DNA of 64,000 bases. Origin: Massilia kyonggiensis (GTDB taxonomy: Bacteria > Pseudomonadota > Gammaproteobacteria > Burkholderiales > Burkholderiaceae_D). The notes beneath the pieces are model-generated. The model made no database searches, had not been told where the DNA came from, and worked only from the letters and a program-made list of their open reading frames with translations. Within the stretch, counting starts at the first letter, position 1; every line of letters starts with the position of its first letter. The stretch is from NCBI RefSeq assembly GCF_024756235.1, contig NZ_JANUGY010000011.1:1-64000 (forward strand), in the 5' to 3' direction. The position numbers and the translations under genes were made by a program. Shown one piece after another: positions 50,475-58,903 of this stretch.

Positions 50475-52355
50475 ATGCTGATCAAGACCGACGACCTGTT
50501 GACCGGCAAGCACGGCAAGACGGGGCATTTCGTGCGTTTTTACGACGACAGCGACACGCTGCTCGACGAGGTCGCGTCTTTCGTCGAGCGGACCCTGCGG
50601 GCGCGGGGCCGGGGCATCGTCATCGCCACCGGGGCGCATACCGATGCGTTGCGCCGGCGCCTGGACGAGCTGGCGCGCACGGAAGGGCGTTCCGCACCGC
50701 CGTCGCGCGACGTCACGTGGCTCGACGCCGAAACGACCCTGGCCCGCCTGATGGTCGACGGCTGGCCCGACCGCGCGCGCTTCGAGTACGAGGTCGGCCG
50801 CGTGGTGGCCGAAGCCTGCGCCGGCGGGGCGCCCGTGCACGCGTTCGGCGAGATGGTGGCGTTGCTGTGCGCGCGCGGCCGCTACGACGCGGCCCTGCAC
50901 CTGGAGCGGCTGTGGAACGAGCTCGCGCGCAAGCTCGATTTTTCCCTGTTCTGCGCCTATCCGTGGACCCTGTTTCCATCGTCCGACGTGGCGCACGTGT
51001 TCCGCCAGGTGTGCGGAGCGCACGACCACGCCTGTGCCGACGTGGCGGCGCCGCTGCCGTCCGGGCAACCCGTCGATATCAATCTCGTCCGGCTCGAGCA
51101 GAAAGTGCAGGCACTGCAAGCGGAAGCAGCGCGGCGGCGCGAGGCGGAGCGCGACCTGCGGCGGCGCGAGCGCGAGTTCGCCGACATGGTCGAGAACGCG
51201 GCCGAAGGGCTGCACCAGGTCGGCGCCGACGGCACGATCCTGTGGGCCAACAAGGCCGAGCTGCAGATGCTCGGCTATCGCTGGGAAGAATACGTCGGGC
51301 ACCACGCCGCGCGGTTCCACGTCGATCCGGCCCTTGCCGCCGACATGCTGGCACGGCTGGAGGCCGGCGAAACGGTGGTGGACCAGCCGGCGCGCCTACG
51401 CTGCAAGGACGGCTCGATCCGGCACGTGGTCATCCGTTCGAACGCGTGCTTCGAGGATGGCCGCCTGCGCTACACCCGTTGCTTCGTGCGCGACACGACC
51501 GAGCATGTGCGCATGCAGGCCGAACTGGCGGGCGCCCGCCGCGCCGAGGATGCCTTCCTCGCCATGGTCGGCCGGGCGCTGCGGGCTCCGCACACGGAAC
51601 GGCGGCTGCACCGCCTCACGCGGATGGTGGAACACCGGCTTCGCGGGCGGGGGCGGGGCGGATTACAATACCGGTTTTCACAGTTCGAGGGTCGTGTCGT
51701 GGACAATCTGCGCCAACAGTTCATTGCGTTTTCAGTCGAAGCCGAAGTCTTGAAGTTCGGCCAGTTCATCACCAAGGCGGGCCGCCAGTCGCCGTACTTC
51801 TTCAACGCGGGCCTGTTCCACGACGGCGCCACGCTCGGCAAGCTGGCCGATTTCTACGCCCAGACCCTGCTCGATTCCGGCCTCGAATTCGACATGCTGT
51901 TCGGCCCCGCCTACAAGGGCATCACGCTCGCCTCCGCGACCGCCGTGGCGCTGGCCGCGAAAGGCCGCAACACGTCGTTCGCCTACAACCGCAAGGAAGC
52001 CAAGGACCACGGCGAAGGCGGCACCATCGTCGGCGCCAAATTGGCGGGCAAGGTCGTCATCATCGACGACGTGATCTCGGCCGGCACCTCGGTGCGCGAA
52101 TCGGTGGCGATGATCCGCGCCGCCGGCGCGGAACCAGCCGCCGTGCTGATCGCGCTCGACCGCATGGAGCGGGGCGGCAAGGACGGCGTGCTGTCGCCGC
52201 TGTCGGCCGTGCAGGAAGTCAGCCAGAACTACGGCATCCCCGTGATCTCGATCGCCAGCCTGGCCGACCTGTTCGGCTACCTGGAAGCCGATCCGTCGCT
52301 GGCCCAGCACAAGGATGCCGTGGCGGCGTATTGCCAGCAATACGGCGTGGCCTGA
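50475..52355 (+). CDS. MEDS-PAS sensor fragment fused in frame to orotate phosphoribosyltransferase
   Basis: A single open frame of 626 residues. Residues 1-330 repeat the MEDS-PAS arrangement of the preceding gene (same FVRFYDDSDTLLDEVASF, LLCARGRYDAALHLE, FADMVENAAEGLHQVG). From about 350 a degenerate HisKA appears (FLAMVGRALRAP, where the phosphorylated His is replaced by Arg367) and it stops short of an ATPase domain. From residue 409 the frame continues as a full PyrE. Either a real fusion protein is made, or this is a decayed sensor whose stop was lost and PyrE is mainly made from its own GTG at 51699. Confidence 0.6.
   Translation: MLIKTDDLLTGKHGKTGHFVRFYDDSDTLLDEVASFVERTLRARGRGIVIATGAHTDALRRRLDELARTEGRSAPPSRDVTWLDAETTLARLMVDGWPDRARFEYEVGRVVAEACAGGAPVHAFGEMVALLCARGRYDAALHLERLWNELARKLDFSLFCAYPWTLFPSSDVAHVFRQVCGAHDHACADVAAPLPSGQPVDINLVRLEQKVQALQAEAARRREAERDLRRREREFADMVENAAEGLHQVGADGTILWANKAELQMLGYRWEEYVGHHAARFHVDPALAADMLARLEAGETVVDQPARLRCKDGSIRHVVIRSNACFEDGRLRYTRCFVRDTTEHVRMQAELAGARRAEDAFLAMVGRALRAPHTERRLHRLTRMVEHRLRGRGRGGLQYRFSQFEGRVVDNLRQQFIAFSVEAEVLKFGQFITKAGRQSPYFFNAGLFHDGATLGKLADFYAQTLLDSGLEFDMLFGPAYKGITLASATAVALAAKGRNTSFAYNRKEAKDHGEGGTIVGAKLAGKVVIIDDVISAGTSVRESVAMIRAAGAEPAAVLIALDRMERGGKDGVLSPLSAVQEVSQNYGIPVISIASLADLFGYLEADPSLAQHKDAVAAYCQQYGVA
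51664..51669 (+). promoter_or_regulatory. Putative -10 box of pyrE
   Basis: TACAAT lies 30 bases upstream of the GTG at 51699, inside the sensor frame. No good -35 is visible. If active, it gives an independent pyrE transcript. Confidence 0.35.
51699..52355 (+). CDS. pyrE: Orotate phosphoribosyltransferase
   Basis: 218 residues from GTG 51699 (MDNLRQQFIAFSVEAEVLKF). It transfers orotate to PRPP in pyrimidine synthesis. The PRPP motif VVIIDDVISAGTS is at about 120-132, preceded by YNRKEAKDHGEGG. Its own features are GAGG about 10 bases before the GTG and TACAAT at 51664-51669. The same residues are also the C-terminal part of the fused frame 50475-52355, so which product dominates is uncertain. 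Confidence 0.85.
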   Translation: MDNLRQQFIAFSVEAEVLKFGQFITKAGRQSPYFFNAGLFHDGATLGKLADFYAQTLLDSGLEFDMLFGPAYKGITLASATAVALAAKGRNTSFAYNRKEAKDHGEGGTIVGAKLAGKVVIIDDVISAGTSVRESVAMIRAAGAEPAAVLIALDRMERGGKDGVLSPLSAVQEVSQNYGIPVISIASLADLFGYLEADPSLAQHKDAVAAYCQQYGVA

Positions 52356-52400
52356 GCCGGCGGATTGTGATGTAATGGCAGCAACTATCTGGGGGCTGCC

Positions 52401-52634
52401 ATGAACAACATCGCGCGCGGCATACTGACCGTCATTCTCTCGTTGGCGCTCGCGGGCTTCGGCCTGTGCGGCGCCGTCGGCACCTTCAGCGGGTTGGCCG
52501 GCCTGTCCTCGCCCGGGCCCGAGAACTTCTCGTCGGTGGCGCTTGTCTTCGGCCTGATCGGGCTCGCCATCGCCTTCGTGTGCGGCTGGATCGTCGTCAG
52601 GTTGTGGCGCAAGCGCCCACCCGTCGGCGAATGA
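52401..52634 (+). CDS. Small membrane protein, first gene of lipid-type operon
   Basis: 77 residues with two predicted membrane helices (about 5-30 and 46-68). It overlaps the next start by 4 bases (ATGA), so all three genes of this operon are translationally coupled. No family recognised. It probably forms a membrane subunit or small regulator for the Lgt-like and radical SAM enzymes. Confidence 0.65.
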   Translation: MNNIARGILTVILSLALAGFGLCGAVGTFSGLAGLSSPGPENFSSVALVFGLIGLAIAFVCGWIVVRLWRKRPPVGE

Positions 52635-53380
52635 AAGGCCCCGTCCTTTCCACCGCGACGGCGCAGACGGTCCACCTCATATTCGAATGGCTGGCCCTCG
52701 CCGGCGGCGTGCAGCTGTACCGCTGGCAGCGCCGGCGCGCCCATCAACCCCCGCTGCTGCAGCCGGGTTCCTTCGCCGTCGTCGTCGGCTGCATCCTCGG
52801 TGCCGCCATCGGCAACAAGCTCGTGTTCTGGATCGAGATGCCGCACTTGTGGCAGGGCGTAATGCCGGACTGGCGCCTGATCGCATCGGGCCAGTCGATC
52901 GTCGGCGGATTGCTGGGCGGCCTGCTCGGCGTGGAGATCGCCAAGAAGCTCGCGGGCATCCGGCGCTCGACGGGCGACCAGTTCATCCTGCCCCTCGTCG
53001 CCGGCACGGTCGTCGGCCGCATCGGCTGCTTCCTCGCGGGCCTGCACGACGGCACCTACGGCGTGCCCACAAGCGTGCCGTGGGGCGTCGATTTCGGCGA
53101 CGGCGTGCCGCGCCACCCCGCGCAGGTCTACGACATGCTGTTCGTGCTGGCCGTCGGCGCCGCGCTGTGGCGCTGGCGCGCGCCGCTCGCGCGCAGGCCG
53201 GGGCTCGCGTTCAAGCTGTATCTCGCGTCCTATCTCGCCTGGCGCCTCGTCGTCGATGGCATCAAGCCGGTGCCGTATGCGTATGCGTTCGGGCTGTCGG
53301 GCATCCAGTGGGTGTGCATCGTGGCGCTAGCCTGCTACCTGCCGTTCGTCTTCGCACAACTGCGCAGGGAGATCGCATGA
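52631..53380 (+). CDS. Lgt-like membrane enzyme (prolipoprotein diacylglyceryl transferase family) with altered active-site residues
   Basis: 249 residues with about six to seven membrane helices and the Lgt scaffold: GRIGCFLAGLHDGTYGVPTSVPW aligns with the Lgt signature GR.GNF.NGE, then RHPAQVYDMLF. The conserved Asn of the GRxGNF motif is Cys here, and the His of the HGG motif appears as GQSIVGG, so normal diacylglyceryl transfer is doubtful. It may handle phospholipid in another reaction. Start ATG 52631 overlaps the small membrane protein; its stop overlaps the radical SAM start. Confidence 0.8.
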   Translation: MKGPVLSTATAQTVHLIFEWLALAGGVQLYRWQRRRAHQPPLLQPGSFAVVVGCILGAAIGNKLVFWIEMPHLWQGVMPDWRLIASGQSIVGGLLGGLLGVEIAKKLAGIRRSTGDQFILPLVAGTVVGRIGCFLAGLHDGTYGVPTSVPWGVDFGDGVPRHPAQVYDMLFVLAVGAALWRWRAPLARRPGLAFKLYLASYLAWRLVVDGIKPVPYAYAFGLSGIQWVCIVALACYLPFVFAQLRREIA

Positions 53381-54846
53381 CCCGCAAATCCCGTCCCTAT
53401 CTGTTCTACGACACGACAACGTCCGTCTGCTCGACGTGCCTGCACCCGGTCGAAGCGAAGATCGTGTTCAAGGACGACAAGGTCTACATGGACAAGTGGT
53501 GCGGCGCGCACGGTACCGAGCGCGTGCTCGTCAGCGACGACGTCGCGTACTACCGCCTGTGCCGCGAAGTCTTCGTCAAGCATCCGGAGATGCCGCAGCA
53601 GTTCAACACGAAGATGGCATACGGCTGCCCGTACGACTGCGGCCTGTGCCCGGACCACATGCAGCACTCGTGCCTGTCCGTCGTCGAGATCACGGACAAC
53701 TGCAACCTGAACTGCCCCGTGTGCTATGCGGAGAGCGGCACGCACCGCGAACGCCACCGCCCGCTGGATGAGGTGATCCGCATGCTCGACGCCGTCGTCG
53801 CCAACGAGGGAGAAGCGGACGTGATGCAGCTGTCCGGCGGCGAGCCCACGCTGCACCCGCAATTCTGGGACATCCTCGACGCCGCGAAGGCGCGCCCCAT
53901 CAGGCACGTGATGGTCAACACGAACGGCATCGTGCTCGCGCAGGACAAGGATTTCGTGCGGCGCCTGGCCGGCTACGCGCCCGGCGTCGAGGTCTACCTG
54001 CAATTCGATTCGCTGCGCGCGGAGGTGCACCGGGAACTGCGCGGCGCAGACCTCACGCGCATCCGCCGCCAGGCGCTCGACAACCTCAATGAAGCCGGCC
54101 TGTCGACGACGCTCGTCGTCACGCTCAAGAAAGGCCTGAACGACGGCGAGATCGGCGCCATCATCGACTTCGCGCTGCAGCAGCCCTGCGTGCGCGGCGT
54201 GACGCTGCAGCCGATCCAGGATGCCGGCCGCGTGGACAACTACGATCCGCGCCTGCACCGGTTGACGGTGTCGGAGATCCGCCGCCGCATCGCGGAGCAG
54301 AGCCGCTTGTTCACGCTGGAAGACGTGGTGCCGGTGCCCTGCAATCCGGACACGCTGGCGATGGCGTACGCGATCAAGACGGAAGAGGGCACCGTGCCGC
54401 TCACGCGCTGGCTCGATCCGCAGACGCTCGTCGAAGGCAGCGGCAACACGATCGTGTTCGAACGCGACCCGGCGCTGCACGGCGCCGTGAAGGACCGCAT
54501 CTTCCAGCTGTTCTCGACGAACCACTCGCCGGAATCGCAGGCCAACTGCCTGTCCGAACTGATGTGCTGCCTGCCGCTCGTCAGCGCGCCGTCCGCACTC
54601 CGCTACGACAACGTGTTCCGCGTATTGATCGTGCAGTTCATGGATGCGTATTCGCTCGACGTGCGTGCGCTGAAGAAATCGTGCATCCACTTCGCGCTGC
54701 CGGACGGCCGCCTCGTCCCGTTCGAGAGCTACAACCTGCTGTACCGCGACGATCGCCGGCTCGAAGAGATCCGCGCCGGCATCGCGGCCGACTTCGCGCG
54801 CCGGCGCGGGCCGGCCACGATACCGCTGGTGCCCGTGGCCGATTGA
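53377..54846 (+). CDS. Radical SAM protein related to tetraether/membrane-spanning-lipid synthases
   Basis: 489 residues. An N-terminal cysteine region (SVCSTCLHPVEAKIV and WCGAHG) resembles the rubredoxin-like head of MJ0619-type enzymes. GCPYDCGLCPDH holds auxiliary cluster cysteines, and CNLNCPVCYA is the radical SAM CxxxCxxC motif, followed by SGGEPTLHPQFWDI. This is the COG1964-type family that includes archaeal tetraether synthase and bacterial membrane-spanning-lipid synthase, enzymes joining lipid alkyl tails by C-C bonds. Adjacent to an Lgt-like membrane enzyme with ATGA overlaps, it may modify lipids; the actual substrate is unknown. Confidence 0.8.
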   Translation: MTRKSRPYLFYDTTTSVCSTCLHPVEAKIVFKDDKVYMDKWCGAHGTERVLVSDDVAYYRLCREVFVKHPEMPQQFNTKMAYGCPYDCGLCPDHMQHSCLSVVEITDNCNLNCPVCYAESGTHRERHRPLDEVIRMLDAVVANEGEADVMQLSGGEPTLHPQFWDILDAAKARPIRHVMVNTNGIVLAQDKDFVRRLAGYAPGVEVYLQFDSLRAEVHRELRGADLTRIRRQALDNLNEAGLSTTLVVTLKKGLNDGEIGAIIDFALQQPCVRGVTLQPIQDAGRVDNYDPRLHRLTVSEIRRRIAEQSRLFTLEDVVPVPCNPDTLAMAYAIKTEEGTVPLTRWLDPQTLVEGSGNTIVFERDPALHGAVKDRIFQLFSTNHSPESQANCLSELMCCLPLVSAPSALRYDNVFRVLIVQFMDAYSLDVRALKKSCIHFALPDGRLVPFESYNLLYRDDRRLEEIRAGIAADFARRRGPATIPLVPVAD

Positions 54847-54847
54847 A

Positions 54848-55486
54848 TCAGGCGGCCACCGGGTCGACGACATACTGCGCCACCTGGGCGGCCAGCGCCT
54901 TGCGGTACGCGGGACGCGCCGTGCAGCGGTCGCGCCAGGCCGTCAGGCGGGCGAAGCGCTCGACGTAGCCCATGCCGTCGAGCAGGCGCACGACGGTCGT
55001 CATGACGATGTCGGCTACGCCGAACTCGCCGGCGAGGTAGTCGCGGCCTTCCAGCCAGTCGTCCACCTGTCCCAGGCGCTTCAGCGCGATCTCTTCCAGC
55101 ACGGGGCGCTGGGCCTCGGCCCACGGCTGGTCCATGGCAAACGCGACGAGGTTGGCGAGGTTGCCCACGTAGGGCTCGACCGAATTCAGCGCGGCGAACG
55201 TCCACATCGTCCCCTCCGCAGCGTGCGGCAGAAGGACCGGATGGCGCTCCCCCAGGTGCAGCAGGATCGCGCCGGTTTCGAACAACGCCGTGTCGCCATC
55301 GTGCAGCACGGGCACCTGGGCGAACGGCTGCTCGCGGCGGTAGGCGGGCGATTCCTTCTCTTCGAAGCCGATCAGGCGCAGGTCGTAGGGCTGGCCCGCT
55401 TCCTCGAGCGCCCAGCGCACGCGCAGGTCGCGCACGTGGCCCACGGCAAACGAGGGAACCGAACGGAAGGTGGTCAGGGTGTACAT
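54848..55486 (-). CDS. Glutathione S-transferase family protein
   Basis: 212 residues from ATG 55486 (MYTLTTFRSVPSFAVGHVRD). N-terminal thioredoxin-like domain (about 1-80, with QVPVLHDGDTALFETGAILL) and a helical C-terminal domain (ALNSVEPYVGNLANLVAFAM). Probably conjugates or reduces an unknown compound using glutathione. It is divergent from the TetR gene with a perfect palindrome in between, so it is likely the TetR target. Confidence 0.9.
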   Translation of the reverse strand: MYTLTTFRSVPSFAVGHVRDLRVRWALEEAGQPYDLRLIGFEEKESPAYRREQPFAQVPVLHDGDTALFETGAILLHLGERHPVLLPHAAEGTMWTFAALNSVEPYVGNLANLVAFAMDQPWAEAQRPVLEEIALKRLGQVDDWLEGRDYLAGEFGVADIVMTTVVRLLDGMGYVERFARLTAWRDRCTARPAYRKALAAQVAQYVVDPVAA

Positions 55487-55534
55487 GTGTCGTCTCCTTG
55501 TGGTGAATGGAGACCAGAATACGCAGCCACAAAA

Positions 55535-55550
55535 TATGTTCAAGAACATA
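55535..55550. promoter_or_regulatory. TetR operator between GST and TetR genes
   Basis: TATGTTC-AA-GAACATA is a perfect 16-base palindrome in the 106-base region between the divergent GST and TetR genes, with promoter-like sequence on both sides. Confidence 0.75.
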
Positions 55551-55592
55551 ATGTGAATACGCGCATAATGCCGTTCTCGAAAGGAGACCCGA

Positions 55593-56174
55593 ATGCCCTA
55601 CAGTGCCGCACACAAGGCCCAGACCCGCGAACGCATCGTGCATGCGGCGCGCCGGCTGTTCAACCGCCACGGCTTCGAACAGGTGTCGATCGACCGCGTG
55701 ATGTCCGAGGCCGGCCTGACGCGCGGCGGCTTTTATCACCATTTCGACAGCAAGGACGATTTGTACGCGGCGGCCGTCGCCAGCTTCAGCACGTGCAATC
55801 CGTTCAAGCCGGACTTCAAGGACACGCCGCCGCCCGCGCCGCGCGACCTGGCGCGCATGCTGGTCGACATCTACCTGAGCGACGAGGTGTTCGACAACAT
55901 CGAGGCGCATTGTCCGTTGTATGCATTGCCGGGCGACGTGGCGCGCGCGGGGCTGTCGCCGCAGAAGGCGTACACGCAGCTGATCCGCAATCTCGTGCAC
56001 GTGTATGCGGGCGCGCTCGCGCACGAAGCCGACGGCGAGCAGCGGGCGCAGGCCATCGTCGCGCTGTGCGTGGGCGGGATGGTGCTGGCGCGGACGACGG
56101 ACGACGCGGCGCTGCGCCGCTCGCTGCGGGCGGCGGCACGCACGCAGGCGCTCGCGTTGCTGGAGACGCTGTAA
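55593..56174 (+). CDS. TetR/AcrR family transcriptional regulator
   Basis: 193 residues. N-terminal HTH (ERIVHAARRLFNRHGFEQVS and the recognition helix GLTRGGFYHHFDSKDDLY), C-terminal ligand domain with aromatic residues. Most likely represses the divergent GST gene and itself via the palindrome at 55535-55550. The inducer is unknown. Confidence 0.93.
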   Translation: MPYSAAHKAQTRERIVHAARRLFNRHGFEQVSIDRVMSEAGLTRGGFYHHFDSKDDLYAAAVASFSTCNPFKPDFKDTPPPAPRDLARMLVDIYLSDEVFDNIEAHCPLYALPGDVARAGLSPQKAYTQLIRNLVHVYAGALAHEADGEQRAQAIVALCVGGMVLARTTDDAALRRSLRAAARTQALALLETL

Positions 56175-56262
56175 ACGCCGCGTATAAATTTGGCGTGATC
56201 CATTCCGTTATGACAATTGGTGAGTTTTTCGCGGCGTAAACACCCTAGACTGCTCGGCACCG

Positions 56263-56278
56263 GGTAGCAGGTGCTACC
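56263..56278. promoter_or_regulatory. Palindrome upstream of the Yip1 gene
   Basis: GGTAGCA-GG-TGCTACC is a perfect 16-base palindrome (extended as CC..GG on the flanks) 27 bases before the Yip1 start. It could be an operator or a 5' hairpin of the export operon. Confidence 0.55.
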
Positions 56279-56305
56279 TGGTCACAATAACTAGGGAGTC
56301 AACAC

Positions 56306-57001
56306 ATGGCCACGCAGCCGCTCTTCGACATCGGAAACGTCATTCTCGCCCCTTCGCCCACCTTCGCGCGGCTGAAGGACAAACCCCGCCCCTTCATCCC
56401 GCTGCTCGTCCTGATCCTGCTGACGCTGGCCGTCAGCTGCTGGTACGTCTCGTCGCTCGATTTCGCCTGGTTCCGCGAGCACATGCTGGCGGCGCAAGGG
56501 TCCATGAAACCGGAAGCGCGCGCCGCGATGGCGCAGTTCCTGACGCCGAAGACGATGATGTGGAGTTCCGGCGTCGGCGCCGTGCTGGGCACGCCGCTCA
56601 TCTGCGCCGTCGTGGCGCTGTACTACCTGTTGGCGGGCAAGGTGATGGGCACCGGCATCGGCTACGGCAAGTGGTTCGGCTTCGCCGTCTGGACCAGCAT
56701 CCCGCGCCTGTTGACGGTGCCCCTGTCGGCGCTGCAGATCCTGACGTCGGGCGGCCGCCTGGCGCCGGAAGACATGAACATGGTGTCGCTCAACTACCTG
56801 CTGCTGCACCTGCCGATGTCCAGCCCCTGGTTCGGCCTGGCCACCAATCTCGACCTGACGTCGGTGTGGTCCATCGCCCTGGCCGTGCTCGGCCTGAAGG
56901 CCTGGACGGGACGCTCGACCGGCGCCTGCGTGACAGCCGCCGTCCTGCCGTATGTGCTCGTCTACGGCATCTGGGCCGCGAAAATCGCCTTCCTCGGTTA
57001 A
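56306..57001 (+). CDS. Yip1 family membrane protein
   Basis: 231 residues with about five transmembrane helices after a soluble start (LFDIGNVILAPSPTFARLKD), typical of the Yip1/DUF1282-type family seen next to MacA-MacB export genes. It ends 4 bases before the adaptor start. Probably an accessory of the exporter; its own role is unknown. Confidence 0.85.
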   Translation: MATQPLFDIGNVILAPSPTFARLKDKPRPFIPLLVLILLTLAVSCWYVSSLDFAWFREHMLAAQGSMKPEARAAMAQFLTPKTMMWSSGVGAVLGTPLICAVVALYYLLAGKVMGTGIGYGKWFGFAVWTSIPRLLTVPLSALQILTSGGRLAPEDMNMVSLNYLLLHLPMSSPWFGLATNLDLTSVWSIALAVLGLKAWTGRSTGACVTAAVLPYVLVYGIWAAKIAFLG

Positions 57002-57005
57002 GCGC

Positions 57006-58214
57006 ATGAACAAGAAACTGATAGTCGCGGCCGTCGTCGCGGCGTTCTTCATCGTCCCCGTGACGGTGAAGCTCGCGGGCAAGCAGACGCGCCGCGAGGC
57101 CGAGCTGGCGACCGTGCAGAAGCTTGCCATCCACCCGTCGATCCTCGCTACCGGCAACCTCGTGTTTCGCCAGGAAGTGCAGCTGTCGGCGGAGGTCATC
57201 GGCAAGGTGGCCGGCGTCCTCGTGAAGGAGGGCGACAAGGTCGAGCGCGGACAGATCCTGCTGCGGCTCGATCCGACCGTGTACCTGGCCGAGGTGGCGC
57301 AGCAGGAAGCGAACCGCCGCAACGCCGCCATCGCGATCGAGCGCGCCCAGATCAATCTCGCGAACCAGCAGCGCAACCTGGACCGCACGGGACAGCTGTA
57401 CAAGGCGAAGTACATCGACATCTCGAAGTACGACGACGCCGTGCACCAGGTGGACCTCGCCAAGGTCGAACTGCGCGCCAGCCGCGAGACGCTCGAACAG
57501 GCCAGCGCGCTGCTGTCGCAGGCGCGCGAGCACCTGGCCAAGACGGAAGTGCGCGCGCCCATCGACGGCACCGTGACGGCCGTCCCGATCAAGATCGGCG
57601 AGACGGCCGTCGCCAGCGCGACCGGCATCGCGGGATCGTCGCTGATGACGATCGCCGACGTCGGCTCGATCATGGCCGAGGTCAACGTGGACGAGGCGGA
57701 CATCGCGCGCGTGGGCGTCGGCCAGCAGGCGAAGGTGTTCCCGGCCGCGTTCCCCGACCAGCCGGTGTCGGGCCGCGTGGAAAGCGTGGCGATGGCGCCG
57801 AAGACCGTCCTCGGCGCGCAGGCCCAGGGCCGCAGCTATGTCGTCAAGCTGCGCCTCGACGACGCGAAGGTCGCGCTGCGTTCCGGGATGACGTGCCGCG
57901 TCGAGATCGTCGTCGGCAATGGCGCGGCCCGTGCCGCGGTGCCCATCCAGGCCGTGCTGAGCGAGGAAATCGCGGGCGCGAAGGACAAGGTGAAAAACAC
58001 CAGCTACGTGTTCGTCGTGCAGGACGGGAAGGTCAAGAAGACGACGGTGGAGCTGGGCCTGTCGGACGACGCCAACCAGGAAGTGACGAAGGGCGTGGCG
58101 GCCGGCCAGACGATCGCCGTGGGCCCGGCGCGCCTGCTGCGCGAGCTGCACGACGGCGATGCCGTGGTCGCGAAGAAGGCCGACGTGAAGGTCGCGGAAG
58201 GAGTGCATCAGTGA
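57006..58214 (+). CDS. MacA-like periplasmic adaptor (HlyD family)
   Basis: 402 residues. N-terminal membrane anchor at about 4-20, then split lipoyl halves (SAEVIGKVAGVLVKEGDKVE ... KTEVRAPIDGTVTAVP) around a long coiled coil (about 95-180), and beta-barrel domains. It bridges the MacB-type permease and an outer-membrane channel. Its stop overlaps the ATPase gene start. Confidence 0.9.
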   Translation: MNKKLIVAAVVAAFFIVPVTVKLAGKQTRREAELATVQKLAIHPSILATGNLVFRQEVQLSAEVIGKVAGVLVKEGDKVERGQILLRLDPTVYLAEVAQQEANRRNAAIAIERAQINLANQQRNLDRTGQLYKAKYIDISKYDDAVHQVDLAKVELRASRETLEQASALLSQAREHLAKTEVRAPIDGTVTAVPIKIGETAVASATGIAGSSLMTIADVGSIMAEVNVDEADIARVGVGQQAKVFPAAFPDQPVSGRVESVAMAPKTVLGAQAQGRSYVVKLRLDDAKVALRSGMTCRVEIVVGNGAARAAVPIQAVLSEEIAGAKDKVKNTSYVFVVQDGKVKKTTVELGLSDDANQEVTKGVAAGQTIAVGPARLLRELHDGDAVVAKKADVKVAEGVHQ

Positions 58215-58903
58215 TCCGGCTGGAAGGCGTGACGCGGCAGTACCGGATGGGCGACCAGACGGTGCACGCGCTGCAGGGCATCGACCTGCACATCCGGGCC
58301 AATGAATTCGTCGCGTTCATCGGCGCATCCGGCTCCGGCAAGTCGACCATGATGAACATCGTGGGTTGTCTCGACCGGCCCAGCAGCGGCGCGTACTGGC
58401 TCAACGGCCGCGAGGTCGCGACGATGTCCGGCGACGAGCTGGCGCGCGTGCGCAACGAGGAGATCGGCTTCATCTTCCAGAGCTTTCACCTGCTGCCCCG
58501 CGCGAGTGCGCTCGACAACGTGGCGCAGCCGCTGATCTACCGCGGCATCCCTTTGAAGGAACGCCTCGCGCTGGCGGAGCAGGCCTTGCAGCGCGTGGGC
58601 CTGGGCGGGCGTGTGCACCACCGGCCCAATGAACTGTCGGGCGGCCAGCGCCAGCGCGTGGCGATCGCCCGTGCGCTCGTGGGCAAGCCCTCGATCCTGC
58701 TGGCCGACGAACCGACGGGGAACCTCGATTCCGCCACGAGCGAGGAGATCCTGGGGCTGATCCGCGAACTGCATGCGGGCGGGCAGACGGTCGTCATGGT
58801 GACGCACGAGCCGGAGATCGCGGCGCAGTGCCGGCGCATCGTGCGGCTGCGCGACGGAAGGATCGTGTCGGACACGAGCAATGATGCGGAGAACGCGGCA
58901 TGA
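58211..58903 (+). CDS. MacB-type ABC transporter ATP-binding protein
   Basis: 230 residues with GTG start overlapping the adaptor stop (GTGA). Walker A GASGSGKST, signature LSGGQRQRVAIARAL and Walker B ILLADEPTGNLD are intact. Energises the following permease. Its stop overlaps the permease start. Confidence 0.93.
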   Translation: MIRLEGVTRQYRMGDQTVHALQGIDLHIRANEFVAFIGASGSGKSTMMNIVGCLDRPSSGAYWLNGREVATMSGDELARVRNEEIGFIFQSFHLLPRASALDNVAQPLIYRGIPLKERLALAEQALQRVGLGGRVHHRPNELSGGQRQRVAIARALVGKPSILLADEPTGNLDSATSEEILGLIRELHAGGQTVVMVTHEPEIAAQCRRIVRLRDGRIVSDTSNDAENAA

